From contig LFSM01000109.1 of assembly GCA_001512745.1 (NCBI GenBank), positions 1,943 through 40,866 on the forward strand: a stretch of 38,924 nucleotides of DNA, read 5' to 3'. Below the pieces are notes generated by a model. That model ran no database searches. It saw nothing but the letters and a program-made list of their open reading frames with translations, and had not been told where the DNA came from. Within the stretch, counting starts at the first letter, position 1; each line of letters starts with the position of its first letter. Shown in pieces: positions 8,747-17,727 of the stretch. The position numbers and the translations under genes were made by a program. This DNA comes from Clostridiales bacterium DTU032 (lineage in GTDB: Bacteria > Bacillota > Clostridia > Saccharofermentanales > DTU023).

Positions 8747-10612
8747 CTATACTTTTTCCAGATTAGCCGGATCGAGCGGGCTGACAAGAATGGTTTGAAA
8801 ATTGTCGTAGAGCACTTGTCCGGGTTTGCCTCCACGAGCTTTCCAGACGTGACGCACTTCACAGTAATCTACGGAACTCCTGCTTCCTCCGGCACGATTA
8901 GTCCCTGCATACCAGGCAGCAAGACCGGCTGCTTCCAGAATAGTCTGTTCAGGAAGCTTCTGACCTTCAGCCATGATTACAACATGCGCCCCGGGGGCGT
9001 TTTTAATATGAAACCAGAGATCATCCTTACGAGCCTGACGCAAAGTAATACGATCATTTTGCTTGTTATTTCTGCCAACGATTATCTTAAAGCCATCGCT
9101 TGATAAAAAACGTCGTGGCAGCAACTCATGCCTGCTAGCCTTTTCTGCCTGCTTATTTACCTTCTGCAACTGTTTATATTGTCCGGACCGGCGACGCTTA
9201 CTGGCCGGTCTGCCAGGCTCCTGCTGCAGGTCTTCGCATTCAAGTTTCTTAGCTGTGGGCCTTGGCTTTTCTTCAGACAGTTCATCTTCAATTGCCAGAA
9301 GGTCATCAAAGTCGGAAGCGCAGCTGAGACTGACTTTGATGGACTCCAGATAAGCCAGCTGCGCCATATCCTCTTCCAGAAGCTTCTCTGCCTGTTCCAG
9401 GCGCCGTTTATTGCGGGCGTATTTTTTAAAATAAAGTCTGGCATTGTCTGCAGCTGAATAGCGCGGATCAAGCACTATTTCAATTTCCTTGTTTTCATCA
9501 TAATAGTTCTGGACAATGACACTCTTGCGCGCATCTTTGAGCCTGTGCAGATTGCTCAGCAACAGCTCGCCGTAAAGTTTGTGCTGTTCAGCTTCCCGGC
9601 CTCTGGCGCTGTCCTCCTCATGCAGTTCACGTTTACGCACTGTCTTTCTGGTCTTTTCTTCCAGCCTGCTGCTTAAACTGTGCTTTTTCGTCTGAAAATC
9701 CCTGACGTTTCTGATTTGAGTGTAATAATCATTTACGGCTTCTAGTGTTGATGTATAAGTCTCAAAGTAGGGGAGATGAGTCAGGCGGATACAGTGAACA
9801 TCAATTATCTGCCGCTCTGAATTGACAGAGGAATCGTCATAATAAAGGGCAGGGAAGAGCTTATTATCATTAATTTCCTGACAGATAGCAAGCAGAGCCC
9901 GGTGCAAGCGACCCTTTTCCGCTTCACTTAAAGCCGTGTAGATGTGCTCGCTATCCAGTCCGGCCCGAAAGGCAGCTTCGCGGCCAAGAGCAGGTGAAAA
10001 ACCGGCAACATTTTTATAAACGGCTTTGGCCAGGTTATCATTGGCATTTTGCTGTTGAAAGATTTCCGCTGCAGATAGTTTGAGCAGGTCATCGGGCAGC
10101 AATTTGTTTTGAGGGGGTGGCGGCACATAGGGGTGTGCCGGCAATATTTCGCGGTAGCGGTTAACAGAGTGATCAACATGCCGTAAGGCTGTATGAATAA
10201 CACCGCTTTGATTTAAGAGTATGGTGTTACCGACGCGACTCATAAATTCAATGATCAGGCGTTTTTCAGTCAGATCACCAAGATCATTCAGGCTTTCAAA
10301 ACTCAAGTCGAGGATTCGTTCAAAAGAAGGAGCATCTACTTTAATCAGTCTGGCACCCAATAAGTATTTACGCAGGGTCAGGACGAAGGCCGGCGGAGGG
10401 TTCAGGCCTTTCAGCTTCAGATTTTCTCCAAAATGAAGTTCCGGCATAGAAGGGTTCATTCCCAGAAGAAGCTGTGTTTTTCGCCCGCGATTGTAGAAAG
10501 AGAGTACAACTGTATGACGGTCACTCATGATAATACGCTCAACTTTGGCTCCTGCCAGTTCGCGGTCAAGCTCGTTACGAATATTTTTTATTACAATCCC
10601 ATCAACGGGCAT
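8747..10612 (-). CDS. rqcH: RqcH / NFACT family ribosome-associated quality control protein
   Basis: RqcH (Rqc2/NEMF homolog, also annotated FbpA or fibronectin-binding) binds obstructed 50S subunits and adds C-terminal alanine tails to stalled peptides. The 621-residue protein starts with the NFACT-N domain (MPVDGIVIKNIRNEL, MSRVGNTILLN). HhH and long coiled-coil regions follow (about residues 290-440), then NFACT-R with RKDDLWFHIKNAPGAHVVI and the C-terminal DYCEVRHVWKARGGKPGQV. At the position where Bacillus RqcH is reported to have a functional DR pair, this protein has E98-R99. It is convergent with queH (15-nt gap). AGAGGA lies about 10 nt before the ATG. Confidence 0.92.
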   Translation of the reverse strand: MPVDGIVIKNIRNELDRELAGAKVERIIMSDRHTVVLSFYNRGRKTQLLLGMNPSMPELHFGENLKLKGLNPPPAFVLTLRKYLLGARLIKVDAPSFERILDLSFESLNDLGDLTEKRLIIEFMSRVGNTILLNQSGVIHTALRHVDHSVNRYREILPAHPYVPPPPQNKLLPDDLLKLSAAEIFQQQNANDNLAKAVYKNVAGFSPALGREAAFRAGLDSEHIYTALSEAEKGRLHRALLAICQEINDNKLFPALYYDDSSVNSERQIIDVHCIRLTHLPYFETYTSTLEAVNDYYTQIRNVRDFQTKKHSLSSRLEEKTRKTVRKRELHEEDSARGREAEQHKLYGELLLSNLHRLKDARKSVIVQNYYDENKEIEIVLDPRYSAADNARLYFKKYARNKRRLEQAEKLLEEDMAQLAYLESIKVSLSCASDFDDLLAIEDELSEEKPRPTAKKLECEDLQQEPGRPASKRRRSGQYKQLQKVNKQAEKASRHELLPRRFLSSDGFKIIVGRNNKQNDRITLRQARKDDLWFHIKNAPGAHVVIMAEGQKLPEQTILEAAGLAAWYAGTNRAGGSRSSVDYCEVRHVWKARGGKPGQVLYDNFQTILVSPLDPANLEKV

Positions 10613-10680
10613 AAAATAAAGTCCTCTCTGAAAAACTACGCATTTCAGTGTATCATGAATGAACTAAGGAGCGAGAAACA

Positions 10681-10926
10681 ATGGCGAGTAAATCCGGGAC
10701 AAAAAGATCAAAGGCCAAGAATAGCGGCAGAGAACGTTTTAAGTCATTTATGAGCAGTCCGGCGGGCATCTGGATCGCTGCAATTTTATCAGTTGCCTTG
10801 CTTCTGACCATCAATGCCCTGATAGCCGGTAACAGTCTGGATCTTTTTCTTGGTCTCACTGCATTTGTGATAATTGCAGCAACAGTAGTTGTCTGGGTAA
10901 TCCTCCTGCATCGCCGCACAAAATAA
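10681..10926 (+). CDS. Small two-helix membrane protein of unknown function
   Basis: An 81-residue ORF with a good ribosome binding site (AAGGAG ending about 10 nt before ATG). The N-terminus is strongly basic (MASKSGTKRSKAKNSGRERFK). Two hydrophobic helices follow (about 30-47 and 52-75), and the tail is basic (HRRTK). Both termini are predicted cytoplasmic. I recognise no family. It is divergent from rqcH and ends 2 nt before a perfect hairpin terminator, so it looks like a single-gene transcription unit. Confidence 0.65.
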   Translation: MASKSGTKRSKAKNSGRERFKSFMSSPAGIWIAAILSVALLLTINALIAGNSLDLFLGLTAFVIIAATVVVWVILLHRRTK

Positions 10927-10927
10927 A

Positions 10928-10953
10928 GAAGCATACGCTGCCGCGTATGCTTC
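10928..10953. terminator. Bidirectional hairpin terminator
   Basis: GAAGCATACGC, loop TGCC and GCGTATGCTTC form a perfect 11-bp stem. On the minus strand it is followed by TTTATTTTG, so it mainly terminates the PRPP synthetase operon. On the plus strand it follows the small membrane protein without a clear T run. Confidence 0.75.
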
Positions 10954-11002
10954 CCGGTAAGTATTATTTGCGCATGAGTATATCTGATGCGTTTTTTTAT
11001 TA

Positions 11003-12226
11003 CTAACAATCTGTCATACGACGTTTTTCCAGCAGGGCACTGATCTTAGCAGTCGGATCGATAAGAGTGGAAATGGATGCGTTGTGATTCATGGCATCGA
11101 TGAGCAGGGCCACGAATTTTGCCATATTTACATCAATATACCAGGGAGCTGCCAGCAACTCGGGAGAGCGGTAGATCAAGTTAGTACAGAGTACATTGTT
11201 GATAACACCGTCACTGTGTGCTTTGTTGAATTCCTCCAGACCGTCAGTGAAAAGGCCAAAGGTGGCGATGCAGAAGATCTTGTTGGCTCCGCGCTCTTTC
11301 AGTTTTCGTGACAATTCAATCATAGATTCACCCGAGGAGATCATATCATCAATAACCAGCAGATCTTTACCCTCTACGGAATCGCCAAGGAATTCATGAG
11401 CGACAATGGGGTTGCGTCCATTTTTCATTACAGTATAGTCGCGGCGTTTATAGAAAGTTCCCAGAGGCAGGCCCAGAATGGAGGCGTAGTACATGGTTCT
11501 GTATATTGCGCCTTCATCCGGAGAAACAACCATGGTGTGTTCCGGAGTAATAGTGAAATCGGGTAACTTGTTGAACAGGGCTTTCAGCACCTGATAGGTA
11601 ATCGGCACGTTTTCAAAGCCACTGGTAGGAGCAGCGTTGGCGACCCGGTCATCATGGGCGTCAAAGGTGATGAAGTTGCTTACACCCAGATTGGTCAACT
11701 CGATCAGCATGTTGGCGCAGTCCAGTGATTCACGGGCATTACGGCGGTGCTGACGGCCCTCATAGAGATAAGGCATGATAACGTTTATGCGCCTGGCTTT
11801 TCCCGAAGCTGCCAGAATGACACGCTTGAGGTCCTGATAATGATCATCAGGGCTCATGTGGTTGTCGATGCCACGTAGATTATAGGTAGCAGTATAATTT
11901 GTTACATCACAGAGTAAATAGAGATCGTGACCTCTGATGGTGTTTTCTATAACAGCCTTGCCTTCACCCGAAGAAAAACGAAAAGTGTTGACCGGAATGT
12001 GATAATCGTCTCTCAGAAAACCGATACTTTCTTCTGCTTCAGGAGCTGTCTCTAAATATTCAGCGCGACGTTTAACCAGATAACTATTAACCAGATTGGA
12101 AAAATCGCGCGCGCCTTTCAGACCGATGATTCCGATCGGACCAAGAGCCGGCATCGGGTTATTACCATACTGGTCGTATTTGTAGTAATTCTTGTCATTG
12201 CGAGGCCCAAGTTTGTTTAGATTCAT
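11003..12226 (-). CDS. prs: Long-form ribose-phosphate pyrophosphokinase (PRPP synthetase), catalytically intact paralog
   Basis: Makes PRPP from ribose 5-phosphate and ATP for nucleotide, His, Trp and NAD synthesis. At about 407 residues it is some 90 longer than classical Prs. Numbered from ATG 12226, the catalytic landmarks are: the RFSSGE and RGHDLYL region; MPYLYEGRQHRR for adenine binding; FDAHD with the family His at H191; VVSPDEG at about 234-239; YKRR with the catalytic Lys near 260; and the PRPP loop VIDDMISSGES at about 291-301. A GTG at 12235 would extend it by three codons, but AGAAGG is 9 nt from ATG 12226 and overlaps too closely with the GTG. It lies downstream of its degenerate paralog in the same operon. 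Confidence 0.88.
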   Translation of the reverse strand: MNLNKLGPRNDKNYYKYDQYGNNPMPALGPIGIIGLKGARDFSNLVNSYLVKRRAEYLETAPEAEESIGFLRDDYHIPVNTFRFSSGEGKAVIENTIRGHDLYLLCDVTNYTATYNLRGIDNHMSPDDHYQDLKRVILAASGKARRINVIMPYLYEGRQHRRNARESLDCANMLIELTNLGVSNFITFDAHDDRVANAAPTSGFENVPITYQVLKALFNKLPDFTITPEHTMVVSPDEGAIYRTMYYASILGLPLGTFYKRRDYTVMKNGRNPIVAHEFLGDSVEGKDLLVIDDMISSGESMIELSRKLKERGANKIFCIATFGLFTDGLEEFNKAHSDGVINNVLCTNLIYRSPELLAAPWYIDVNMAKFVALLIDAMNHNASISTLIDPTAKISALLEKRRMTDC

Positions 12227-12264
12227 TTTATACACCCTTCTCTATGTAAAACTTTTACTGTTTT

Positions 12265-13527
12265 TTATATGTCGTAAAAAGATAATTGTCGCTTATCTAC
12301 TGCAGTCTCAGATCGTTGACACATTTCTTTGTGTTTTCTGATCAGGGATTTGATTTTATCTGCCGGCGCCATGAGCTGCGACAAGGAGGCATCGTGATTA
12401 AGCGCATTGATCAGTAGAGCTGTATCATCAGCCATCGGTACAGGAGTGTACCAGGGGGCTGACACTATGGTGGGGGGAAGATAAGACAAGTCAGTTGAAA
12501 AAACTCGTTCAACGATACCACTTGCCCAGGCCTGATGCATGCGGGAGCTTCCATCAGTGAATTGGGCAAAAGAGGTAAAGCAATAGACACGCTTTGCACC
12601 CTGGGCCTTGAGGTATGACGCACATTCAATCAGCCCGTCTCCATTATCCAGCAGATCACCGATCATCAGGATATCCTTGCCTTCTACTGAATCTCCCAGG
12701 TAAGCCAGAGTCTGATGCTCATGTCTTACTCCATCAATGATGTCAAAACTACGTCTTGTGTGGAAAATTCCCAGTTGCAGCTGCATGGTTGATGCGTAAA
12801 AAATGGAACGGTTGATGTTAACTTCATTTGGTGCTACGATCATCATTTTTGACGGGTCCACAACCAGGTCCGAACATGCTTGCAAGATAGTACGTATACA
12901 CTGAAAGGATGTAGGGAAAGATTCAAAATTGTCGTAGGGGACTGCGTTGGCAACACGGCTGTCCGGGGCATCGAAGGTGATAAAATTATCTATCCCTAAG
13001 CTGAATAGCTGCTGCAGCATTCCGCCACAGTCCAGTGACTCCCGCCGACCACGCCGGAAACGCCTGCCTTGGTAAAGATAAGGCATGATGACATTTACCC
13101 TTAAGGCGGAATCCCTGGTTGCTACAATTAGCCTGGTCAAATCATTATAGTGTTCATCCGGACTCATGGTTACCGGACTGCTGTAACGCTCATAAGTTTT
13201 GCCGTGATAAAGAACATCTGTCAGAATATAAAGATCATGGCCCCGCACTGTATCGCAAACAACAGCCTTGCCTTCTCCGGACTTAAAGCGCGAGAGATCC
13301 ACATCAACCCGGTAATCATCGCGCAAATAGCCCGTAAAATCAGTGATTTCCGGAGCTAGCTCTGCGTAAGCTTCGCGCCGGAGCCGCAGCTGACGATTAA
13401 TTCGCTCAGCCAGATGATCTTCTATCTGGGCGCTTATAATAGCAATAGGTCCAAGCGGGTCAAGCATCGTATCATCTTTTAAGATGTTTCTGGATGAGTC
13501 GCCTGCCGGAAACTTTAGTTCATTCAT
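12265..13527 (-). CDS. PRPP synthetase paralog with degenerate active site (likely pseudo-enzyme subunit)
   Basis: A 420-residue homolog of the adjacent prs, collinear along its whole length (FKSGEGKAVV, RGHDLYIL, MSPDEHYNDL, VIMPYLYQG, LGDSVEGKDIL). The catalytic signatures are altered. The ATP-site His becomes Pro (FDAPD, P188). VSPDEG becomes VAPNEV (232-236). KRR becomes TRR (T257). The PRPP loop becomes MIGDLLDNGDG (288-298), losing its first Asp and the small hydroxyl residues. The frame is clean and the ribosome binding site is strong (GGAGGG), so it is not a decaying pseudogene. It resembles the relation of eukaryotic PRPP synthetase-associated proteins to PRPS. I infer a regulatory or scaffold partner of the downstream prs; a different substrate is also possible. 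Confidence 0.8.
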   Translation of the reverse strand: MNELKFPAGDSSRNILKDDTMLDPLGPIAIISAQIEDHLAERINRQLRLRREAYAELAPEITDFTGYLRDDYRVDVDLSRFKSGEGKAVVCDTVRGHDLYILTDVLYHGKTYERYSSPVTMSPDEHYNDLTRLIVATRDSALRVNVIMPYLYQGRRFRRGRRESLDCGGMLQQLFSLGIDNFITFDAPDSRVANAVPYDNFESFPTSFQCIRTILQACSDLVVDPSKMMIVAPNEVNINRSIFYASTMQLQLGIFHTRRSFDIIDGVRHEHQTLAYLGDSVEGKDILMIGDLLDNGDGLIECASYLKAQGAKRVYCFTSFAQFTDGSSRMHQAWASGIVERVFSTDLSYLPPTIVSAPWYTPVPMADDTALLINALNHDASLSQLMAPADKIKSLIRKHKEMCQRSETAVDKRQLSFYDI

Positions 13528-13550
13528 ATAAGTCCCTCCGTATGTGTATG

Positions 13551-13559
13551 ATTATAGCA
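13551..13559 (-). promoter_or_regulatory. Extended -10 promoter for the PRPP synthetase pair
   Basis: Read on the minus strand, TGCTATAAT gives a consensus -10 (13556-13551) with the extended TG. It is about 24 nt before the start of the degenerate paralog. The -35 region is T-rich and weak. It lies in the 63-bp divergent gap shared with ysxC. Confidence 0.5.
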
Positions 13560-13590
13560 GAGTAATATTGATGAAAAAAGGAGCAAAAGC

Positions 13591-14211
13591 ATGTCAGTAC
13601 AATTCAATAAGGTTGAATTAACGGCTGTAGCCGCGCAAACAGAGCAGTTCCCACAGCGTTCACTGCCTGAAGTCATTATGGTAGGTCGTTCAAATGTGGG
13701 AAAATCTACCCTCTTGAATGCCCTCTGTCGCAATAAAAATCTGGCCCGGACCAGCCAGACTCCAGGTAAGACTCAGCTGGTGTTCTTTTTTACAGTTGAT
13801 GACAGCTTTTATCTGGTTGATTTGCCCGGATATGGTTTCGCGCAGGCTTCCCGTAAGCAAGAAGAGAATTTTTCTCGTGTAACAGACCAATACTTCAGCC
13901 AGGAGAGGCAACGCGCCGCAGTTTTGCTCTTGCTGGATATCAGGCGAGGCTTTGGTGATCTGGATCTGCAAATGGTTGATTTTCTTGATTATTATCATAT
14001 TCCCTGGCAGATTGTGCTGACTAAAGCGGATAAATTATCCAGATCCAGACAAAACGACGCCCGCTTCAAAATTATAGCTGAACTTAAAAAAAGAAGGGAA
14101 GCACTGGGCCAGGAGAGTTTTCACTTTGATCGCCCGATCATGGTTTCAGCCAATCAGGCCAACGATCCCGGAACTGATGAGTTGCGACGATTTATCGCAT
14201 CAATTGTGTGA
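13591..14211 (+). CDS. ysxC: Ribosome biogenesis GTPase YsxC/EngB
   Basis: Essential small GTPase for late 50S subunit assembly. The protein is 206 residues. The G motifs are visible: G1 GRSNVGKSTL, G2 region TSQTPGKTQ, G3 DLPGYGFA, G4 LTKADKL and G5 VSANQ. Length and motif order fit the family. AAGGAG precedes the ATG. It is divergent from the PRPP synthetase pair and is followed by comEC after an 85-bp gap with no clear terminator. Confidence 0.95.
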   Translation: MSVQFNKVELTAVAAQTEQFPQRSLPEVIMVGRSNVGKSTLLNALCRNKNLARTSQTPGKTQLVFFFTVDDSFYLVDLPGYGFAQASRKQEENFSRVTDQYFSQERQRAAVLLLLDIRRGFGDLDLQMVDFLDYYHIPWQIVLTKADKLSRSRQNDARFKIIAELKKRREALGQESFHFDRPIMVSANQANDPGTDELRRFIASIV

Positions 14212-14296
14212 TAAAAAGTTAAATTTGACCAGCTATGTCTGCAAACTGCAGGCTAATCTGTAAAGCCAGCTGAAGTTATTTTCTTATGCTTTTTGC

Positions 14297-16570
14297 ATGA
14301 TGAAAATAAGAGAAAATATCACAGAGCGTCTGGCCCTCTGTCTGTTTATTGTGATTGCAGCTCTAAGTCTCTTGGGCTCGGAGCTTTCTTTAAAGGCTGC
14401 AAGTATATTTACTGAGTCGGAATCGCTTAAAGTCAGCGGGCGTGTTATAGAAGTTGCCCTGCCGGCTTCAGGCAGCGATGGCTACCGACGTATAAAACTG
14501 CGAATGAACCGGCACACAGTTATAAGTATGGGACTGAACTTGAATCGCCTGCCGGCAGGCTGCTCAGCGGAAGATATTAAGCGGGGTGCAATTATGACTG
14601 TTAGCGGCATCTACAGCAGGGGAAAGGCCGCACAGAATCCCGGAGCTTTTAGTGAAAAAAACTGGTTCCGGTCGGAGGGTATCAGCGCTAAGCTGACAAG
14701 TACGAAACTTCTTGCCCTGGAGCCGGCAGCCCGCTATTATCGTCCTTTGCATAAGCTGGATGGTTTCCGCCTCCGGTCGCTGGAATTGCTTGAGAAAAGT
14801 TTTGCTCCAAAATCTACCGAGACCGGTCCTTCCGCCATCAGTGACTTCCAGATCAGTCAGGCAGGAATTATGCAGGCCTTGCTGATGGGGCATACCGGAG
14901 GCATGACAGCCTATACGAGTAAGGCGCTGAGCGAAGCCGGAGCCTATCATCTCGTTTGCGTCTCGGGTATGCATCTGATGTTTTTTCTGCTGCCCTTTAG
15001 AAAACTTTCAGCCTGGGCTTCTTTGAACTTCAGGCTGAAGCGCCGCCTGCTTTCTGCTGTGGCTTTGATTCCTGCCTTATTGAGCGGTTTCGGCCATGGA
15101 ATCAACCGGGCTACTTTGCTCTTTTTGCTGGCGTCGTTAGACAGCAGACTACAACGCCGTACGGACAAAATAAACTCGCTTGCTCTTGCAGCTTCTTTCT
15201 TGCTGTTGTTACAGCCCTTTGCAGTTCGTCAGAACGGTTTCTGGATGAGCTTCATTGCAGCCGGCAGTCTCAAATATTTGTCTCCCCAAGGCGAAAGCAG
15301 GCTGGTCAACAAACTGATAAGCTCTCTGGGAGTATTTCTTATTCTCCTGCCTTTGACTGCTAGACAACAACAAGGAGCAAATCTTCTGGCACCTTTTGTT
15401 AACATTATTCTTATTCCCATGGCCACTTACCTGACCCTTGCCGGATTTCTTATTCTTTTTCTTAGTTTTGTCTTCCCGTTTTTTAGTACACAAATTAATG
15501 TATTGGCTTCTTTGCTTACTGATACAGTGCTCAGGCTCTGGCTGAAACTGATACAGATGGTAGCAAATTGCCGCAGTACTTTTCTCTGTTACTCCCAGCT
15601 TGTAATGGCAGCACTATTGATCCTCATTGCTATAGCAATCTATCTTCTCTATCGTTCGGCTTATTACAAACTGGCGCTTTCAGCTATGCTGATTTTTCTT
15701 GCCCTGGCCCTGTTCCCCTTGCCAAGTTATCAGAATGATGATCACTTAGACATAATTTTTCTGGACGTTGGGCAGGGAGATGCAACTTTAATACTGTTTC
15801 CACAGGGTCAGACGATTCTGATTGACGGTGGAGACGCCGGCATGGGTTACCAGCGTATTTTGCCGGCTCTTAGGTCACAGGGCCGTGATCATGTGGATCT
15901 GGCCCTGATTACACATGGACATTCGGACCATGCAGTTGGTGTGATTGAACTGATGAGTCTCGGACGGGTTAAATCTCTATTGCTGCCACAACTGCCTGAA
16001 AAAGAGGAAGCTGAGTCTGGCCAAGTTCCGGCCTTGGAAGACAATCCCTTTGATCAGAATGAGTTTGACTGGATGTCTTATATACTGGAATTTGCTGCTA
16101 AAGAGAAAATTGCAGTGCGTCATAGCTTGGCCGGTGAGCAGTTATCACTTGATACAGCACTAATCAGTTTTATTGCACCTAACACAGAAGACCTGCGTCG
16201 CACAGATGATGCCAACAATAGTTCTCTGGTGTTTTATCTTGATTATCACCGGCATAGCATTCTTTTTACGGCTGATATGACAAAAGAAACCGAAGAACGC
16301 CTTGTGCGGTCAGAAGAGCTGCGGCCCGTTGATTATCTGCATGTTGCCCATCATGGTTCAAGGATGACCAGCCAGACAAAGTTTCTAGAGCAAATCAAAG
16401 CAAGATGGGCGATAATTTCTGCAGGTGAAAACAACCTGCATAATCATCCGCATCCGGACACTTTAGACAGGCTGCGTGAACAAGATATCAGTATTGTCAG
16501 ACTGGACCAAAGTGCAGCTTTCTTCTTGCGGCTTTCAAAGGCAGATAGTAGGATAGTCCTATGGCAGTAA
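14297..16570 (+). CDS. comEC: ComEC/Rec2 DNA internalization channel protein
   Basis: ComEC forms the inner-membrane channel for single-stranded DNA uptake in natural transformation. The 757-residue protein has an N-terminal membrane segment and an OB-like region. The multi-helix Competence domain carries HLVCVSGMHLMFFLLP. A C-terminal metallo-beta-lactamase domain has DVGQGDATLIL, THGHSDHAVG, LFTADM, VAHHGSRMTS and AGENNLHNHPHP. The metal motifs look intact, so nuclease activity is plausible. The start is uncertain: tandem ATGs at 14297 and 14300 have poor ribosome binding sites. Its stop overlaps holA by 10 bp. No other competence gene is in the window, so actual competence is not shown. 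Confidence 0.93.
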   Translation: MMKIRENITERLALCLFIVIAALSLLGSELSLKAASIFTESESLKVSGRVIEVALPASGSDGYRRIKLRMNRHTVISMGLNLNRLPAGCSAEDIKRGAIMTVSGIYSRGKAAQNPGAFSEKNWFRSEGISAKLTSTKLLALEPAARYYRPLHKLDGFRLRSLELLEKSFAPKSTETGPSAISDFQISQAGIMQALLMGHTGGMTAYTSKALSEAGAYHLVCVSGMHLMFFLLPFRKLSAWASLNFRLKRRLLSAVALIPALLSGFGHGINRATLLFLLASLDSRLQRRTDKINSLALAASFLLLLQPFAVRQNGFWMSFIAAGSLKYLSPQGESRLVNKLISSLGVFLILLPLTARQQQGANLLAPFVNIILIPMATYLTLAGFLILFLSFVFPFFSTQINVLASLLTDTVLRLWLKLIQMVANCRSTFLCYSQLVMAALLILIAIAIYLLYRSAYYKLALSAMLIFLALALFPLPSYQNDDHLDIIFLDVGQGDATLILFPQGQTILIDGGDAGMGYQRILPALRSQGRDHVDLALITHGHSDHAVGVIELMSLGRVKSLLLPQLPEKEEAESGQVPALEDNPFDQNEFDWMSYILEFAAKEKIAVRHSLAGEQLSLDTALISFIAPNTEDLRRTDDANNSSLVFYLDYHRHSILFTADMTKETEERLVRSEELRPVDYLHVAHHGSRMTSQTKFLEQIKARWAIISAGENNLHNHPHPDTLDRLREQDISIVRLDQSAAFFLRLSKADSRIVLWQ

Positions 16571-17628
16571 AGAAAAAAATGACATATGCAGGGCTGACCA
16601 AGGAGCTGGAAACTTTACCTTTGCGCAAACTGTATGTACTTCTGGGACATGAAGACTACCTGATTTCATTTTTGCGAGGAAAAATTTATGGCCAGGCTTT
16701 GACAGCTGGCTGTGAAATGATGGATGCCGTAGTTTATGATCTGGACAAGAAAATGTCCAATCTCAATTGGGAAAATTTACAGGCAGACCTTGCCACTCCT
16801 TCCTTTATGTCACCCTATAAACTGGTACATATCAAGCAATCCGGATTGTTTAACCGCGCTTTAACCAGCGACACACTGGCGGAGTGGAGGGGAATCCTCG
16901 AAAGTGTAGGGGAGGGGACAGTACTTCTTTTTGAAGAGCGGCAGGAAGCAGATGAAAGGGCTGTTCGTCTCGATCATAAACTCCTGCACCTGATTGAAGA
17001 ACTGGATGGAGCAGTGGTTCGCCTTGACCTTCAATCGGAGCAGGAATTACTGAACTGGATTGGTGCTCAATTTAAGTTTAATAAGCTCAATATCACGCAT
17101 GAGGCAGCTTTGTCATTGATATCACGTTATGAATCCTCCATGTCCATGATTCAACAAGCTCTCAATATTATATTTCTTTATGCTCAGAATAAGGAACAGG
17201 AATCGATTGATCTGGACACTGTTGATTTTCTCTGCCGGCAGGATCTCAGCGGAACAATTTTCGACCTGACTGATGCTCTTGCTGCAGGCAATACTGATCG
17301 CGCTTTGGATTATCTGGACCGCTTATTAGATCGCAGAGAAGCTCCCTTAGCTATTCTGGCAATGATCTCAAACTTGTTTCGACGCTTGCTGATGGCCAAG
17401 GAATTAAATAATCCCGGGGCAGTCATAGATAGTGGTATAACCAAGAGCAGTTTTTACGCAAACAAGCTCTTGCGGCAAGCTCGTTCCTTTTCTCTGGAAC
17501 AACTGGAAGAAATAGTTGAAGCCTGCTTTCAGAGTGATCTGCTGATTAAGACAGGTGAAATGAAGGAATACGACGCTTTGGTCGTTCTTTTTATTCAAAT
17601 GAGTAATACTGTGGGTAAGTACAGATAA
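16561..17628 (+). CDS. holA: DNA polymerase III delta subunit
   Basis: Clamp-loader subunit that opens the beta clamp. The 355-residue protein shows the family layout. The N-terminal domain has LYVLLGHEDYLISFLRGK. The middle segment has SPYKLVHIKQSGLFNRAL and LLFEERQEADERA. The C-terminal collar has LSGTIFDLTDALAAGNTDRALDYLDRLL and AILAMISNLFRRLL. As usual for delta, there is no Walker A. The start overlaps the comEC stop by 10 bp, a common pairing in Bacillota. Confidence 0.9.
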   Translation: MAVKKKMTYAGLTKELETLPLRKLYVLLGHEDYLISFLRGKIYGQALTAGCEMMDAVVYDLDKKMSNLNWENLQADLATPSFMSPYKLVHIKQSGLFNRALTSDTLAEWRGILESVGEGTVLLFEERQEADERAVRLDHKLLHLIEELDGAVVRLDLQSEQELLNWIGAQFKFNKLNITHEAALSLISRYESSMSMIQQALNIIFLYAQNKEQESIDLDTVDFLCRQDLSGTIFDLTDALAAGNTDRALDYLDRLLDRREAPLAILAMISNLFRRLLMAKELNNPGAVIDSGITKSSFYANKLLRQARSFSLEQLEEIVEACFQSDLLIKTGEMKEYDALVVLFIQMSNTVGKYR

Positions 17629-17685
17629 AAAGGTTGATACAAATCTAAACTCATCTTTCATCAATTAAATTATAAGTTTAAACAA

Positions 17686-17708
17686 GCATGTCTAAGGCAT
17701 GCATTTTT
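17686..17708 (+). terminator. Weak hairpin with T run after holA
   Basis: GCATG (17686-17690), loop TCTAAGG, CATGC (17698-17702), A, then five T. Only five base pairs, so its strength is doubtful, but its position between holA and radC fits a terminator. Confidence 0.3.
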
Positions 17709-17727
17709 GATGAAAGGACTGATGTAT

